From: Nocardioides alkalitolerans DSM 16699
Lineage (GTDB): Bacteria; Actinomycetota; Actinomycetes; Propionibacteriales; Nocardioidaceae
DNA: 64,000 nucleotides
Assembly (NCBI RefSeq): GCF_000426525.1
Contig: NZ_AUFN01000010.1
Span: 682,001 to 746,000 of the forward strand
Reading direction: 5' to 3'
The number at the start of each line of letters is the position of its first letter. The first letter of the stretch is position 1. The translations under genes and the position numbers were made by a program. Shown in pieces: positions 35,246-46,498 of this stretch. Under the pieces are notes generated by a model. That model had not been told where the DNA came from and searched no databases. It saw only the letters and a list, made by a program, of their open reading frames with translations.

Positions 35246-36325
35246 TCAGGAGCCGGACACGACCGTCCCACGGAGGACGACGGCCGCCGGGGCCCACAGG
35301 GTGGCGAGGTCGGCCACGGGATCGGCCCGGGTGACGACGAAGTCGGCGGGTGCTCCCTCGGCCAGCGTCGGGGCGTGCCCGAGCCACTCCCGCGCGCGCC
35401 ACGAGGCGGCGGCGAGGGCGTCGTGCGCGGGGAGCCCCAGCGCCGCGAGGGCGACGATCTCCCCGACGAGGTTGCCGTGCCGGGCACGGCCACCGCCGTC
35501 GGAGCCGGCGTACATCGGCACGCCGGCCTCCCAGGCCCCCATCAGGGTGTCGCGGCGCCGCACGTGCAGGTCGGTCATGGTCGAGGCGTACGCCGGGAAG
35601 CGCGGCGCACCTGCGGCCGCGTGCGCCGGGAAGAGGTCGAGCTGCATCACGGTCGGCACGAGCGCCGTGCCCGCGGCGACCATCTGCGTCACGAGGTCCG
35701 GGGTCAGCCCGGTGCCGTGCTCGATGCAGTCGATGCCCGCGTCGACGAGGCCGGGCAGCACGTCGTGGCCGAAGCAGTGCGCGGTGACCTTCGCACCCTC
35801 CTCGTGGGCCGCCGCGATCGCGGCCGCGAACGCCTCCGGCGGGAAGGAGGGGCTGAGGTCGCCCGTCTCCCGGTCGATCCAGTCCCCCACCAGCTTGACC
35901 CAGCCGTCGCCCCGGCGGGCCTCGAGGCGCACCTGCTCCACGAGACCCTCGGGCTCGACCTCGGCGGCGTACCCCCGGATGTAGCGCCTCGTGCGGGCCA
36001 CGTGGCGTCCGGCGCGGATCAGGCGCGGCAGGTCGTCGCGCTCGTGCATCCACGACGTGTCCAGCGCGGAGCCGCAGTCACGGATGAGCAGGGCACCGCC
36101 GTCACGGTCCAGGAGCGCCTGCTCCTCCGCCTCGGCGTCGGTGACCGGTCCGTGCTCGTCGAGGCCGAGGTGGCAGTGCGCGTCGACCAGCCCCGGCACG
36201 ATCCAGCCCTCGGCGGCGGTCTCGGCGCCCGGCTGCGGCTCGTAGGTGACGTGACCGTCGACGACGTAGAGATCGCGCGCCTCTCCGTCGGGAAGGACCG
36301 GACCCCGGAACCGCAGCGCACCCAT
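35246..36325 (-). CDS. metal-dependent amidohydrolase
   Basis: 359 aa of the imidazolonepropionase/prolidase-like amidohydrolase group. Metal-site motifs in order: GLVDAHCHLGLDEHG, the lysine in WVKLVGDWID, VTAHCFGHDVLP, IDCIEHGTGL and MYAGSDGGG. The substrate cannot be assigned; cyclic amides or dipeptides are typical. The ATG at 36325 follows a TACGGT box by 6 nt. A homologue precedes ffh in mycobacteria (Rv2915c), so the location is conserved. Confidence 0.88.
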   Translation of the reverse strand: MGALRFRGPVLPDGEARDLYVVDGHVTYEPQPGAETAAEGWIVPGLVDAHCHLGLDEHGPVTDAEAEEQALLDRDGGALLIRDCGSALDTSWMHERDDLPRLIRAGRHVARTRRYIRGYAAEVEPEGLVEQVRLEARRGDGWVKLVGDWIDRETGDLSPSFPPEAFAAAIAAAHEEGAKVTAHCFGHDVLPGLVDAGIDCIEHGTGLTPDLVTQMVAAGTALVPTVMQLDLFPAHAAAGAPRFPAYASTMTDLHVRRRDTLMGAWEAGVPMYAGSDGGGRARHGNLVGEIVALAALGLPAHDALAAASWRAREWLGHAPTLAEGAPADFVVTRADPVADLATLWAPAAVVLRGTVVSGS

Positions 36326-36331
36326 GGGGTG

Positions 36332-36337
36332 ACCGTA
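36332..36337 (-). promoter_or_regulatory. -10 box, leaderless amidohydrolase
   Basis: TACGGT on the minus strand with 6 nt to the ATG at 36325; no ribosome-binding site is seen. Confidence 0.45.
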
Positions 36338-36382
36338 GCGACCCCCGTCACACCGCGCGAGCGGCCCCTGCCGGGTGGCCGG

Positions 36383-36751
36383 TCAGAGCTGGTCGAGCAA
36401 CCAGGTGGGGCTGAGCCCCACGGCGCCGGCACCCTGCACCCGGGCCAGCAGCATGCGGTCGGCGGAGACCACCGCCGTACGGTCGCCGCGCTGCGCCGCG
36501 GCGCGCGCCTCGGCCACGATGGTCTCGTCGCCGGCACCCTTCGCGTGGACGGTACGCACGTGGGCGTCGCGCCCGGCCCTGACCCCGCCCTTGGCGCCGC
36601 CCTCGAGCACGAGCACCACGACGTCGTAGTCCACGTCGGCCACCATGAGGGCCTCGTGGAGGCGGCGGGCCGCGCCCGCGCGGTCCTTCCACCAGCCGTC
36701 GGGGCGGCTGCCGACGACGTTGGCGCCGTCGACGACCAGGACGGAGCTCAC
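36383..36751 (-). CDS. NYN/PIN-like ribonuclease domain protein
   Basis: 122 aa. The N-terminus SVLVVDGANVVGSRPDGWWKD carries the first acidic active-site residue of the NYN (YacP-type) nuclease fold. Further conserved acids lie in GAGDETIVAEA and VVSADRMLLARV. This predicts a small RNA-cleaving or RNA-binding protein in the cytoplasm. It lies between ffh and the amidohydrolase, 33 nt after the ffh stop on the other side. The target is unknown. Confidence 0.8.
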   Translation of the reverse strand: MSSVLVVDGANVVGSRPDGWWKDRAGAARRLHEALMVADVDYDVVVLVLEGGAKGGVRAGRDAHVRTVHAKGAGDETIVAEARAAAQRGDRTAVVSADRMLLARVQGAGAVGLSPTWLLDQL

Positions 36752-36784
36752 CGCGGGCTCACCGCAGGACGACGGGTCGGGCGG

Positions 36785-38347
36785 TCACTTCAGGAACTTG
36801 GCGAAGTCGCCCGGCAGCTCGAGGGCCTCGGCGGCCTTCTGGTAGTCGACGCCCTCACCGCTCGGGTCGCCGAAGGGGTTGCCGGGCTGGGCCGCCTTCT
36901 CCTTGTCGGCCTTCGCCTGCAGGGCCGCCTTCGCGGGGTTGCCCGACACGCGCTTGCCCTTGCCCTTCTTGGGGGCCTGCTTCGCCTTCGCCCGCTTGCC
37001 GCCGGCCCCGGGCATCCCGGGCATGCCCGGCATCCCGGGCATCCCGCCGCCCCGGGCCATCTGCACCATCATCTTGCGCGCCTCGAAGAAGCGGTCGACG
37101 AGCTGGTTGACGTCGGAGACCTGGCGGCCGGAGCCCTTGGCGATGCGCGCCCGGCGCGAGCCGTCGATCAGCTTCGGGTTGGCCCGCTCGGCCGGCGTCA
37201 TCGACTGGATGATCGCCTGGATGCGGTCGATCTCGCGCTCGTCGAAGTTCTCGAGCTGGTCGCGGAACTGCCCCATGCCGGGGAGCATCCCCATGATCTT
37301 CGAGAGCGAGCCGAGCTTGCGCACCTGCTGCATCTGCTCGAGGAAGTCGTCGAGGGTGAAGTCGCCACCGCTGAGCTTCTCGGCGGCCTTGAGGGCCTGG
37401 TCCTGGTCGAACGTCTTCTCGGCCTGCTCGATGAGCGTCATCACGTCGCCCATGTCCAGGATCCGGCCCGCCATGCGGTCCGGGTGGAACAGGTCGAAGT
37501 CGGTCATCTTCTCGCCGCTGGACGCGAACATGACCGGCTTGCCGGTGATGGACGCGATCGAGAGCGCGGCACCACCACGGGCGTCACCGTCGAGCTTGGT
37601 GAGCACCACGCCGTCGTACCCGACGCCGTCCAGGAACGCCTGCGCCGTCGTGACGGCGTCCTGGCCGATCATCGCGTCGACGACGAAGAGCACCTCGTCG
37701 GGCTGCACGGCGTCGCGGATGTCGGAGGCCTGCTGCATGAGCTCGGAGTCGACGCCGAGACGGCCCGCGGTGTCGACGATGACGACGTCGTACAGCTTGC
37801 GGCGCGCCTCCTCGATCGAGGCCCGGGCCACGCTGACGGGGTCGCCGACGCCGTTGCCGGGCTCGGGCGCGAAGACCGGTACGCCGACGCGGCCGCCGTT
37901 GACCTGCAGCTGGTTGACGGCGTTGGGGCGCTGCAGGTCGCAGGCCACGAGGAGCGGCGTCTTGTCCTGCTCCTTGAGCCACAGCGCGAGCTTGGCGGCC
38001 AGGGTCGTCTTGCCGGCGCCCTGGAGGCCCGCCAGCATGATGACGGTGGGGCCGCTCTTGGCGTAGCGGAGACGACGGGTCTCGCCACCGAGGATGGTGA
38101 CGAGCTCCTCGTTGACGATCTTGATGATCTGCTGGGCGGGGTTCAGCGCGCCGCTGACCTCGGCGCCGCGGGCCCGCTCCTTGACGGCACCGACGAACTC
38201 CTTGACGACGGGCAGCGCCACGTCGGCCTCGAGCAGCGCGATCCTGATCTCGCGCGCGGTGGCGTCGATGTCGGCGTCGGAGAGTCGGCCCTTGCCACGC
38301 AGGTTCTTGAGGGTGGCGTTGAGCCGTTCGGAGAGAGTGGCGAACAC
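36785..38347 (-). CDS. ffh: signal recognition particle protein Ffh
   Basis: 520 aa SRP54 GTPase that binds signal sequences and delivers ribosomes to FtsY. The N domain is followed by the G domain: GLQGAGKTTLAAKLALWL, DLQRPNAVNQL, VDTAGRLGVDSELM, TKLDGDARGGAALS and GEKMTDFDLFHPDRMAGRILDMGD. The C-terminal M domain is methionine-rich, with a GMPGMPGMPGMPG run and a Lys-rich tail. The GTG start has GAGGACTG upstream. SRP RNA was not found in the window. Confidence 0.97.
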   Translation of the reverse strand: MFATLSERLNATLKNLRGKGRLSDADIDATAREIRIALLEADVALPVVKEFVGAVKERARGAEVSGALNPAQQIIKIVNEELVTILGGETRRLRYAKSGPTVIMLAGLQGAGKTTLAAKLALWLKEQDKTPLLVACDLQRPNAVNQLQVNGGRVGVPVFAPEPGNGVGDPVSVARASIEEARRKLYDVVIVDTAGRLGVDSELMQQASDIRDAVQPDEVLFVVDAMIGQDAVTTAQAFLDGVGYDGVVLTKLDGDARGGAALSIASITGKPVMFASSGEKMTDFDLFHPDRMAGRILDMGDVMTLIEQAEKTFDQDQALKAAEKLSGGDFTLDDFLEQMQQVRKLGSLSKIMGMLPGMGQFRDQLENFDEREIDRIQAIIQSMTPAERANPKLIDGSRRARIAKGSGRQVSDVNQLVDRFFEARKMMVQMARGGGMPGMPGMPGMPGAGGKRAKAKQAPKKGKGKRVSGNPAKAALQAKADKEKAAQPGNPFGDPSGEGVDYQKAAEALELPGDFAKFLK

Positions 38348-38475
38348 GTCGGTCAGTCCTCGGCGGGTCGGGAGAGGCGCGGGGGCCCCACGATGTGCGG
38401 CCGGGCGTCACGCCCGACCCGCCAAAGACTACGTCAGGGCTCCGCTCGCGATGACCCGACCGCGACCGTCGCCCC

Positions 38476-40713
38476 TCAGGCGGTGGTGGCGCGCAGGATC
38501 TCCCGCAGCGCGTGGGCCGCCTGGGAGGCGCGCTCGTCCGACAGCACCCCGGCCGCGTCCTCCTGGACGTAGAAGACGTCGACGGCCTGGGGCCCGAGGG
38601 TGGAGATGTGCGCCGAGCGCACGGAGATCTCGAGGTCGGCCAGCGTGCGGCACACGAGCGCCACCACACCGGGCCGGTCGTCCATGCGGACCTCGATCAC
38701 CGTCGCCGTGGCCGACGCCTCGGGACGCACGACCACGGTCGGCTCCAGCCGCGACGTGACCTGGCGCGCGATGCGCTCGCGCGGGTCGAGACGGCCCTCG
38801 GCGATGGCGGCGACCTGCTGGCGCAGCAGCGCGGCGTCGACCTCGCCGTCCGGGGTCTCCCACACCGAGACGGCGTAGCGGTCCTGGGGCCAGGCGCGCG
38901 CCGCCCGGACCGGGATGCGCTGCACCGCCAGCGCCGCCGCGACGTCGGCCAGCACGCCGAAGCGGTCGACGGCGATCGCGGTGATGCGGGCGCCGTCGTC
39001 GGTGCGCTCGACCTCGACCGAGACCGCCCGGTCGTCGGCGCGCACCTCGGCCGGCACCGCCCGGTCCGCCTCCTTCATGCGCGGCGCCCGGGTGCCGGTC
39101 GCGCGGGCCAGCAGCACGGCGAGGGTACGGCGGGCGAGCTGTCGGATCAGCCCTGCGCGCCACGTCGACCAGGCCTTGGCCGAGGCCGCCTTGCAGTCCG
39201 CCTCCGTCAGCGCGGTGAGCAGCGAGAGCATCTCGGGCGAGGTCACGTGCTCGGCGACGAGCGCGACGGTCGTGGGGTCGTCGGGGTCCCGGGTCGTGGC
39301 CGTCTCCGACAGCAGCAGGTGCCACCGGACGAGGTCGCCGACCAGGTCGACCTCGTCGGGCGCGAACCCGATGCGGGTCGCCACCTCACGGGCGATCGGC
39401 TCCCCCGCCACGCTGTGCTCCGTGAGCCCGCCCTTGCCGATGTCGTGGAGCAGCGCCGCGACCATGAGCACGTCGGGGCGCGCCACGTTGCGGATGAGGG
39501 CGCTGGCCTCGATGCACGTCTCGACGACGTGCCGGTCGACGGTGAACCGGTGGATGACGGACGCGTGCGGCAGGCTCCGGATCCGGCTCCACTCCGGCAG
39601 CAGGCGCTCGACCACGCCCGTCTCCTCGAGCGTCTCCCAGACCTCCTGGAGGCCCCGCCCGGAGGCGAGCAGCCGCACGAGCAGCTGGCGGGCCTCGGCG
39701 GGCCAGGGCACGGGCAGCGGCCGGGACTCCCGCGCCAGGCGCGCGGCCGTCGCCGGCGCCAGGAGCAGGTCGCGCTCGGCGGCCTCGGCGGCCGCTCGCA
39801 GCACCAGCAGCGGGTCCTCGTCGGGGCGGGCGCCCTTGTCGAGCACGACCTCGGACGAGGCCAGCGCGACGCCGGGCGCGATGCGCTCCAGCCCCGGGGT
39901 GCGGGGGCGGGTCGGCACCGTCTCCTGGGCGAGCACGGCGTCCACCCGGCGCCAGGTGGTGAGCGAGATGTGGTCGATGCGGCGGCCGATGTCGCGCACC
40001 CGCACCTGGGCGGCGACGGCGTCCGGCACGTCGAGGCGACGGGCCAGCTCGTCCCAGACCTCCGGACCCACCCGGTCGGCCGCGCGACCGGCGATGTCGT
40101 GCACGAGGTCGCGCACGTCGAGCAGCGCCTGGCGGCTGCGCTCGAGGTCCGCGTGCGGGATGTCGACGAGCCAGGTCGCCACGAGGGCCTTGAGGGCGGT
40201 GGCGTCGCGCAGCCCGCCCTCGGCCTCCTTGAGGTCGGGCACCGTCATGTGGGCCAGCTCGCCGACCAGCTCGTGCCGCGCCCGGGTCATCCGGCGCAGC
40301 TCGGGCAGCCGCTCCTTCGCGCCCCGGCGCCACTCGGCGAAGATCATGCTCCGCAGCCGCAGCGTCAGGTTCGGGTCGCCCGCGAGGTGACGCAGGTCGA
40401 GCAGCCCGGTCGCGACCCGGAGGTCGGCCCGAGCGGCCTCGAGGGTCTCGTCGGTCGTGCGCACCGAGTGGTCGATCTTGGCGGCCGCGTCCCAGAGGGG
40501 GTACCAGATCTTCTCCGCCAGGTCGCCGATCTCGGTGGTGGCGTCGTGCACGAGCACGACGTCGAGGTCGGAGTACGGCGCGAGCTCCCGGCGGCCGTAC
40601 CCACCCACGGCGACCAGCGCCACCCCCGTGTCCCCTCCCCCGGTCTCGAGGTAGGCACGGGCACAGAGCTCGTCCGCCTCCGCCGTGCGCGCAGCGCGCT
40701 CGGCGGCGGTCAT
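38476..40713 (-). CDS. glnD: PII uridylyltransferase/removing enzyme
   Basis: 745 aa. The N-terminal nucleotidyltransferase motif is GGYGRRELAPYSDLDVVLVHD. The HD hydrolase domain shows HRFTVDRHVVETCIEA and ALLHDIGKGG, and two C-terminal ACT domains sense glutamine. It modifies PII (GlnB) at the T-loop tyrosine; in several Actinobacteria the family adenylylates instead of uridylylating. The ATG at 40713 is close to the conserved core, which makes the N-terminus shorter than the roughly 890-aa enterobacterial enzyme. It is third in amtB-glnB-glnD, after a strong hairpin. Confidence 0.93.
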   Translation of the reverse strand: MTAAERAARTAEADELCARAYLETGGGDTGVALVAVGGYGRRELAPYSDLDVVLVHDATTEIGDLAEKIWYPLWDAAAKIDHSVRTTDETLEAARADLRVATGLLDLRHLAGDPNLTLRLRSMIFAEWRRGAKERLPELRRMTRARHELVGELAHMTVPDLKEAEGGLRDATALKALVATWLVDIPHADLERSRQALLDVRDLVHDIAGRAADRVGPEVWDELARRLDVPDAVAAQVRVRDIGRRIDHISLTTWRRVDAVLAQETVPTRPRTPGLERIAPGVALASSEVVLDKGARPDEDPLLVLRAAAEAAERDLLLAPATAARLARESRPLPVPWPAEARQLLVRLLASGRGLQEVWETLEETGVVERLLPEWSRIRSLPHASVIHRFTVDRHVVETCIEASALIRNVARPDVLMVAALLHDIGKGGLTEHSVAGEPIAREVATRIGFAPDEVDLVGDLVRWHLLLSETATTRDPDDPTTVALVAEHVTSPEMLSLLTALTEADCKAASAKAWSTWRAGLIRQLARRTLAVLLARATGTRAPRMKEADRAVPAEVRADDRAVSVEVERTDDGARITAIAVDRFGVLADVAAALAVQRIPVRAARAWPQDRYAVSVWETPDGEVDAALLRQQVAAIAEGRLDPRERIARQVTSRLEPTVVVRPEASATATVIEVRMDDRPGVVALVCRTLADLEISVRSAHISTLGPQAVDVFYVQEDAAGVLSDERASQAAHALREILRATTA

Positions 40714-40790
40714 CCGACGACCAGGACCTGCACGGACCTCACCCTTCCCACGGTGGCGGGGACCCGCGTCGTACGACCCCCCCGGACAGC

Positions 40791-40825
40791 ACACCGCCCG
40801 GCCGTCGACGACGGCCGGGCGGTGT
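40791..40825 (-). terminator. hairpin between glnB and glnD
   Basis: Perfect 17-nt arms ACACCGCCCGGCCGTCG and reverse complement around one base. It lies 25 nt after the glnB stop and is expected to lower glnD expression relative to amtB-glnB. No T-run follows. Confidence 0.65.
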
Positions 40826-40849
40826 TGATGACGCGTGTGACGACGGACC

Positions 40850-42552
<1,703 letters not shown>

Positions 42553-42653
42553 CAAACCTCCAGTTGCATCAACGGTGACGCAGGGCCTGGACGACGTCAC
42601 TGTCGTCCCTGACTCGGACCCCGGTCATTCGGGTGCAACCCTCGGACCCCGAG

Positions 42654-42691
42654 GTTTCCTGGCGGCCCCGGGTTTGTTTCGGCCAGGCAAC
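42654..42691 (-). promoter_or_regulatory. GlnR-type binding site upstream of amtB
   Basis: The minus strand reads GTTGC-N6-GAAAC-N6-GGGGC-N6-GAAAC. This matches the a-b box layout of actinobacterial GlnR sites (gTnAC-N6-GaAAc, twice at 22-bp pitch), with both GAAAC boxes perfect and both GTNAC boxes imperfect. Its place, 101 nt before amtB, is that of GlnR activator sites on amtB-glnK-glnD in Streptomyces. A further GTAAC lies at 42707-42711. Confidence 0.6.
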
Positions 42692-42780
42692 ACGACTACC
42701 GGTGGTGTTACTTTCCGATGAACGGAGCCTGAGAGGCGGCTGATCGGGCCCGTGCGGGGAACGTGACGCGGCCGGGCAGG

Positions 42781-44964
42781 TCAGGGACGGTCGTCCCGGG
42801 CCTCGTTGATCGCGGCCTCGACCCGGTCGATGACGAAGGGCGAGAGCGTCCGGACGAACGTCTGGGTCATGTGGCTGACGTCCCGGTAGACGACCACGTT
42901 GCCGACGACCGGCGAGCAGTCGACGTCGTCGCAGAGGAAGTCGCGGATCGTCACCAGGGCGCTGCCGGGGGTCTGCTCGACGGCGGCCGACAGCGCGTCG
43001 TACCCGGCGAACGCACGCTCCAGCGGCAGGGCGCACTCGTCGGCCCCCCGCACGCCCTCCCGCTCGACGCACTGCACGATGTCGGGGCGGGCCAGCGGGT
43101 TGTCCTGGAGCGCGACCACGACGGAGCCCCGCTCGATCTGCGACTCCCAGGCCTGGCGGACCGAGTCCACCGTCGCCTCCTCGGCCGTCTCCCCCGGGCC
43201 GGGGTCGACGAGGCTGCCGATCTGCAGGCTCGTGGTGAGGATGACGTCGTAGGGCTCGACGGACGCGAGGTGGTCGGCGATGTTCTGCTTCCACGTCGTG
43301 CACTCCTCACGGCGGGCGCCGTTGAGGTCGGCCTGGGGGCGGAGGCTCCAGGAGCACCCCGCTCGCCCGGTGACGTCGATCTCCCAGTCCAGCTCACGCG
43401 CCATCTGCTGGTAGGTGGGGAGGTAGACGTTGTTGTGGGAGTCGCCGATCGCGAGCACCCGCAGCGTCGGCTCGGCGTCGTCCGGGGGCCCGAGGGTGCA
43501 GATGGCCGGCTCGGTCTCGCCGTACGGCGCCCAGCACGGCGGCTGGTTGTAGTCGTCGTCGGCCGCCGACGACGGGTCCGGCACCAGGATGTCGTTCAGG
43601 TCGGGGCAGCCCTCGGTGTCGCCGTCGACCGCGCCGGCGCCGAGGCACGAGTAGTCGCCCCCGACGACGAGCTCCTCGGCCTGCTGCTCCAGCGACCGCC
43701 GCTGCGCCTCGGCGAGCTGGCCGCCGCCGACCGCGAGGCCGGCGACGAGCACGGTGCAGGCCAGCATCCAGGCGCCCACCACCTTGACGGGACGGCCGCC
43801 CCCCAGCAGGCGCGGCGAGAACCGCACCGGGTCCTCCACGAAGGTCGTCGAGACCCAGGCCAGCACGAGGGTGACCACACCGATCGCCAGCTTCTCGACC
43901 GTGGTGAGCTCGCGCTCGGTGACGTAGGGCAGCAGGATGATGAGCGGCCAGTGCCAGAGGTAGACCGCGTAGGAGATGTCGCCGACCCAGGTGACCGGTC
44001 GCAGGCGGCTCGCGAGCGCGATCGGCCCCGTGTTGACGGCGGCCAGCACCGCGAGGGTGCCCACGACCGGCAGGGCCGCGGAGTATCCCGGGAACACGGT
44101 CCCGCCGTCGTACACGACGACGGTCACCAGGATCGCCGCGGCGCCGCCCCAGCCCAGGATCGTGCGGACGACCCGGTTGACGGGGGCCGCGACGCAGGCG
44201 AGGAGGGCGCCGCTGAGGAACTCCCACGCCCGCGTGCCGGTCGAGAAGTAGGCGACACCGGGCTCGGCCGAGGTCAGGTGGACCGAGTAGGCCAGGCTCA
44301 CCGCCGTCACCAGCAGCAGGACGGGGAGCACGAAGACGCGGGCCGGCACCCCGGTACGACGGATGGCCACCGCCACCAGCGCCAGGAGGAGCGGCAGCAG
44401 GATGTAGAACTGCTCCTCGGTCGAGAGGGTCCAGTAGTGCTGGATCGGCGACGGGGCATCACCCTGCGCGAGGTAGTCGACGGACTTCGACGCCAGGACC
44501 CAGTTCTGCACGTAGAAGGCCGAGCCGACCACCTGGTCGAGGACGCCCCGCCGCTGGCTGAGGGGCACCACCACCATCGAGACCGCCGCGACGACGAGCA
44601 GCACGAGCAGCGAGGCCGGCAGGAGCCGCTTCGCGCGGCGTGCCCAGAAGCGCCCGAGGCGGATGCGCCCGCTCGACTCCAGCTCGCGCAGGAGGTGGCT
44701 GCCGATCAGGAAGCCGGAGATGACGAAGAAGACGTCGACCCCGACGAATCCGCCGGTCAGGCGGTTCGGCCAGAGGTGGTAGAGGAGCACCGACCCGACG
44801 GCCACTGCTCGCAGGCCCTGGATGTCGGGACGCTGGTCGCTCGCCCTGACGTGCGCTCCGGCCGACCTCCGCGGGCCGCCGCCGGAGCGCACGGCGGCGG
44901 GCGCCGGCGCGGGGGCGCGCCGAGCCGCGCGTCCGGTGGTGGCGCGGTGGACTGCTCGGGCCAC
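42781..44964 (-). CDS. acyltransferase-3/SGNH fusion protein (OafA-like)
   Basis: 727 aa. The N-terminal AT3 domain of about ten helices starts at DIQGLRAVAVGSVLLYHLWP, with the RAxAVxxVxxxH and FFVISGFLI signatures and later YAVYLWHWPLIILLP. The C-terminal SGNH hydrolase domain shows VLAIGDSHNNVYLPTY (nucleophile Ser) and the DxxH pair in YRDVSHMTQ. Such proteins O-acetylate surface polysaccharide, peptidoglycan or lipids. The GTG start at 44964 gives a 45-residue basic N-terminus; a later start is possible. It begins 6 nt after ftsY. The acceptor is unknown. Confidence 0.9.
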   Translation of the reverse strand: MARAVHRATTGRAARRAPAPAPAAVRSGGGPRRSAGAHVRASDQRPDIQGLRAVAVGSVLLYHLWPNRLTGGFVGVDVFFVISGFLIGSHLLRELESSGRIRLGRFWARRAKRLLPASLLVLLVVAAVSMVVVPLSQRRGVLDQVVGSAFYVQNWVLASKSVDYLAQGDAPSPIQHYWTLSTEEQFYILLPLLLALVAVAIRRTGVPARVFVLPVLLLVTAVSLAYSVHLTSAEPGVAYFSTGTRAWEFLSGALLACVAAPVNRVVRTILGWGGAAAILVTVVVYDGGTVFPGYSAALPVVGTLAVLAAVNTGPIALASRLRPVTWVGDISYAVYLWHWPLIILLPYVTERELTTVEKLAIGVVTLVLAWVSTTFVEDPVRFSPRLLGGGRPVKVVGAWMLACTVLVAGLAVGGGQLAEAQRRSLEQQAEELVVGGDYSCLGAGAVDGDTEGCPDLNDILVPDPSSAADDDYNQPPCWAPYGETEPAICTLGPPDDAEPTLRVLAIGDSHNNVYLPTYQQMARELDWEIDVTGRAGCSWSLRPQADLNGARREECTTWKQNIADHLASVEPYDVILTTSLQIGSLVDPGPGETAEEATVDSVRQAWESQIERGSVVVALQDNPLARPDIVQCVEREGVRGADECALPLERAFAGYDALSAAVEQTPGSALVTIRDFLCDDVDCSPVVGNVVVYRDVSHMTQTFVRTLSPFVIDRVEAAINEARDDRP

Positions 44965-44970
44965 GAGGTA

Positions 44971-46149
44971 TCAGCCCAGCAAGGCGTCGACGAACGCACC
45001 CGCGTCGAACGGCGCCAGGTCGTCCGGGCCCTCGCCGAGACCGACGAGCTTCACGGGGACGCCGAGCTCGCGCTGCACGGCGACGACGATGCCGCCCTTG
45101 GCGGAGCCGTCGAGCTTGGTCAGGACGATGCCGGTCACGTCGACGACCTCGCTGAAGACCCGGGCCTGGATCATGCCGTTCTGGCCGGTCGTCGCGTCGA
45201 GCACGAGGAGCACCTCGGTGACGGGGGCCTGCTTCTCCACGACCCGCTTGACCTTGCCGAGCTCGTCCATGAGGCCGGCCTTGTTCTGCAGGCGGCCCGC
45301 GGTGTCGACGACCACCGTGTCGACGCCGTCGGCGATGCCCTGCTTCACGGCCTCGAACCCGACGCTGGCCGGGTCGGAGCCCTCGGGGCCGCGCACGACG
45401 GGGACACCGACCCGCTCGCCCCACGTGGCCAGCTGCTCGACGGCGGCCGCACGGAACGTGTCGGCCGCGCCCAGCACGACGGAGCGGTCCTGGGCCACGA
45501 GGATCCGGGCGATCTTGCCGACGGTGGTGGTCTTGCCGGCGCCGTTGACGCCGACGACGAGGACGACGCCCGGCTGGCCGTCGGCCCCGCTGACCTTGAG
45601 GGTGCGGTCCATGGTCGGGTCGACCAGGGCGACGAGCTCCTCGCGGAGCACGGCACGCACGTCGGCGGCGCTGGAGCCCTCGACCCGCAGGCGGGTGCGG
45701 AGGTTGTCGACGAGCTGCTGCGTGGGCGCGACGCCGATGTCGGCCGTGAGCAGCGTGTCCTCGATGTCCTCCCACGTGTCCTCGTCGAGCTTGTCGCGGG
45801 AGAGCAAGGCGAGCAGGCCGCGGCCCAGACCGCCCTGCGAGCGCGAGAGGCGCTGACGCAGCCGCACGAGACGCGACGCGGTGCCCTCGGGAGTGTCGAG
45901 GGCGGGGGCCGGGGCCTCGACCGGCTCGGTCGTGACCGGCGCGGCGCCGGACTCCGGCGCCACGACGCCGGCGGGCGGCTCGTCCTCGCTGGTGCGCCGC
46001 TCCTCGAGGATGTCGCCGCGGACCTCGTCCTCGGTCGGGAGGGCCGCAGCACCGCGACGACGCACGGTGGCGACCAGGCCGACGACGACCGCGAGGACGA
46101 CGACGGCGAGACCGATGACCAGGAACAACCACTCACCCATGGCGCTCAT
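44971..46149 (-). CDS. ftsY: signal recognition particle receptor FtsY
   Basis: 392 aa. It opens with a membrane helix (EWLFLVIGLAVVVLAVVVG), common in actinobacterial FtsY, then a charged linker. The NG domain follows: GVNGAGKTTTVGKIARIL, LGAADTFRAAAVEQL, VDTAGRLQNKAGLM, TKLDGSAKGGIVVA and VGLGEGPDDLAPF. It docks Ffh-ribosome complexes at the membrane. The ATG at 46149 or the second at 46140 may be used. Order ftsY-smc is conserved. Confidence 0.96.
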   Translation of the reverse strand: MSAMGEWLFLVIGLAVVVLAVVVGLVATVRRRGAAALPTEDEVRGDILEERRTSEDEPPAGVVAPESGAAPVTTEPVEAPAPALDTPEGTASRLVRLRQRLSRSQGGLGRGLLALLSRDKLDEDTWEDIEDTLLTADIGVAPTQQLVDNLRTRLRVEGSSAADVRAVLREELVALVDPTMDRTLKVSGADGQPGVVLVVGVNGAGKTTTVGKIARILVAQDRSVVLGAADTFRAAAVEQLATWGERVGVPVVRGPEGSDPASVGFEAVKQGIADGVDTVVVDTAGRLQNKAGLMDELGKVKRVVEKQAPVTEVLLVLDATTGQNGMIQARVFSEVVDVTGIVLTKLDGSAKGGIVVAVQRELGVPVKLVGLGEGPDDLAPFDAGAFVDALLG

Positions 46150-46208
46150 CCAACCACTCGGGTGGTGCCGGGACGCGACCGGTCAGGCCACGCAGGGGTA
46201 CGACGGCG

Positions 46209-46403
46209 TCAGCGACGCAGGTGCAGGTCCTCGTCCTCGGTGATCACCGGGAGGGCAGGCACACGCGCGCGCAGCCGGGCCACGACGGGGAACCGCTCGG
46301 TCTCCTCGGGTCCGGCGTCGTGCGACGCGAGGACGACGACGGCCGCGGCGATGAGAAGGATGACGATCATCGCGAGGACGACGAACAGCACGGGGAGCTC
46401 CAC
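46209..46403 (-). CDS. small single-helix membrane protein
   Basis: 64 aa from a GTG: ELPVLFVVLAMIVILLIAAA is a clear transmembrane helix, followed by a charged roughly 40-residue tail ending DEDLHLRR. It is located between ftsY and the thioesterase. No Shine-Dalgarno is obvious and the start is uncertain. The function is unknown. The coding call rests on hydrophobic-polar layout and lack of another explanation for the gap. Confidence 0.5.
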   Translation of the reverse strand: MELPVLFVVLAMIVILLIAAAVVVLASHDAGPEETERFPVVARLRARVPALPVITEDEDLHLRR

Positions 46404-46498
46404 TTCGGGGACGAGAACGACACGGTTGTGCTTCTCATCGTGACACCCCGTCCAAGAACCCCCGCATCGGCGCGTGCGGCGCCCGACGCGGAGCGCTC

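Noticed and set aside
42707-42711. GTTAC/GTAAC upstream of amtB as part of the GlnR site
   Set aside because: It is 20 bp rather than 22 bp from the next box, so it is out of register; it was left out of the site.
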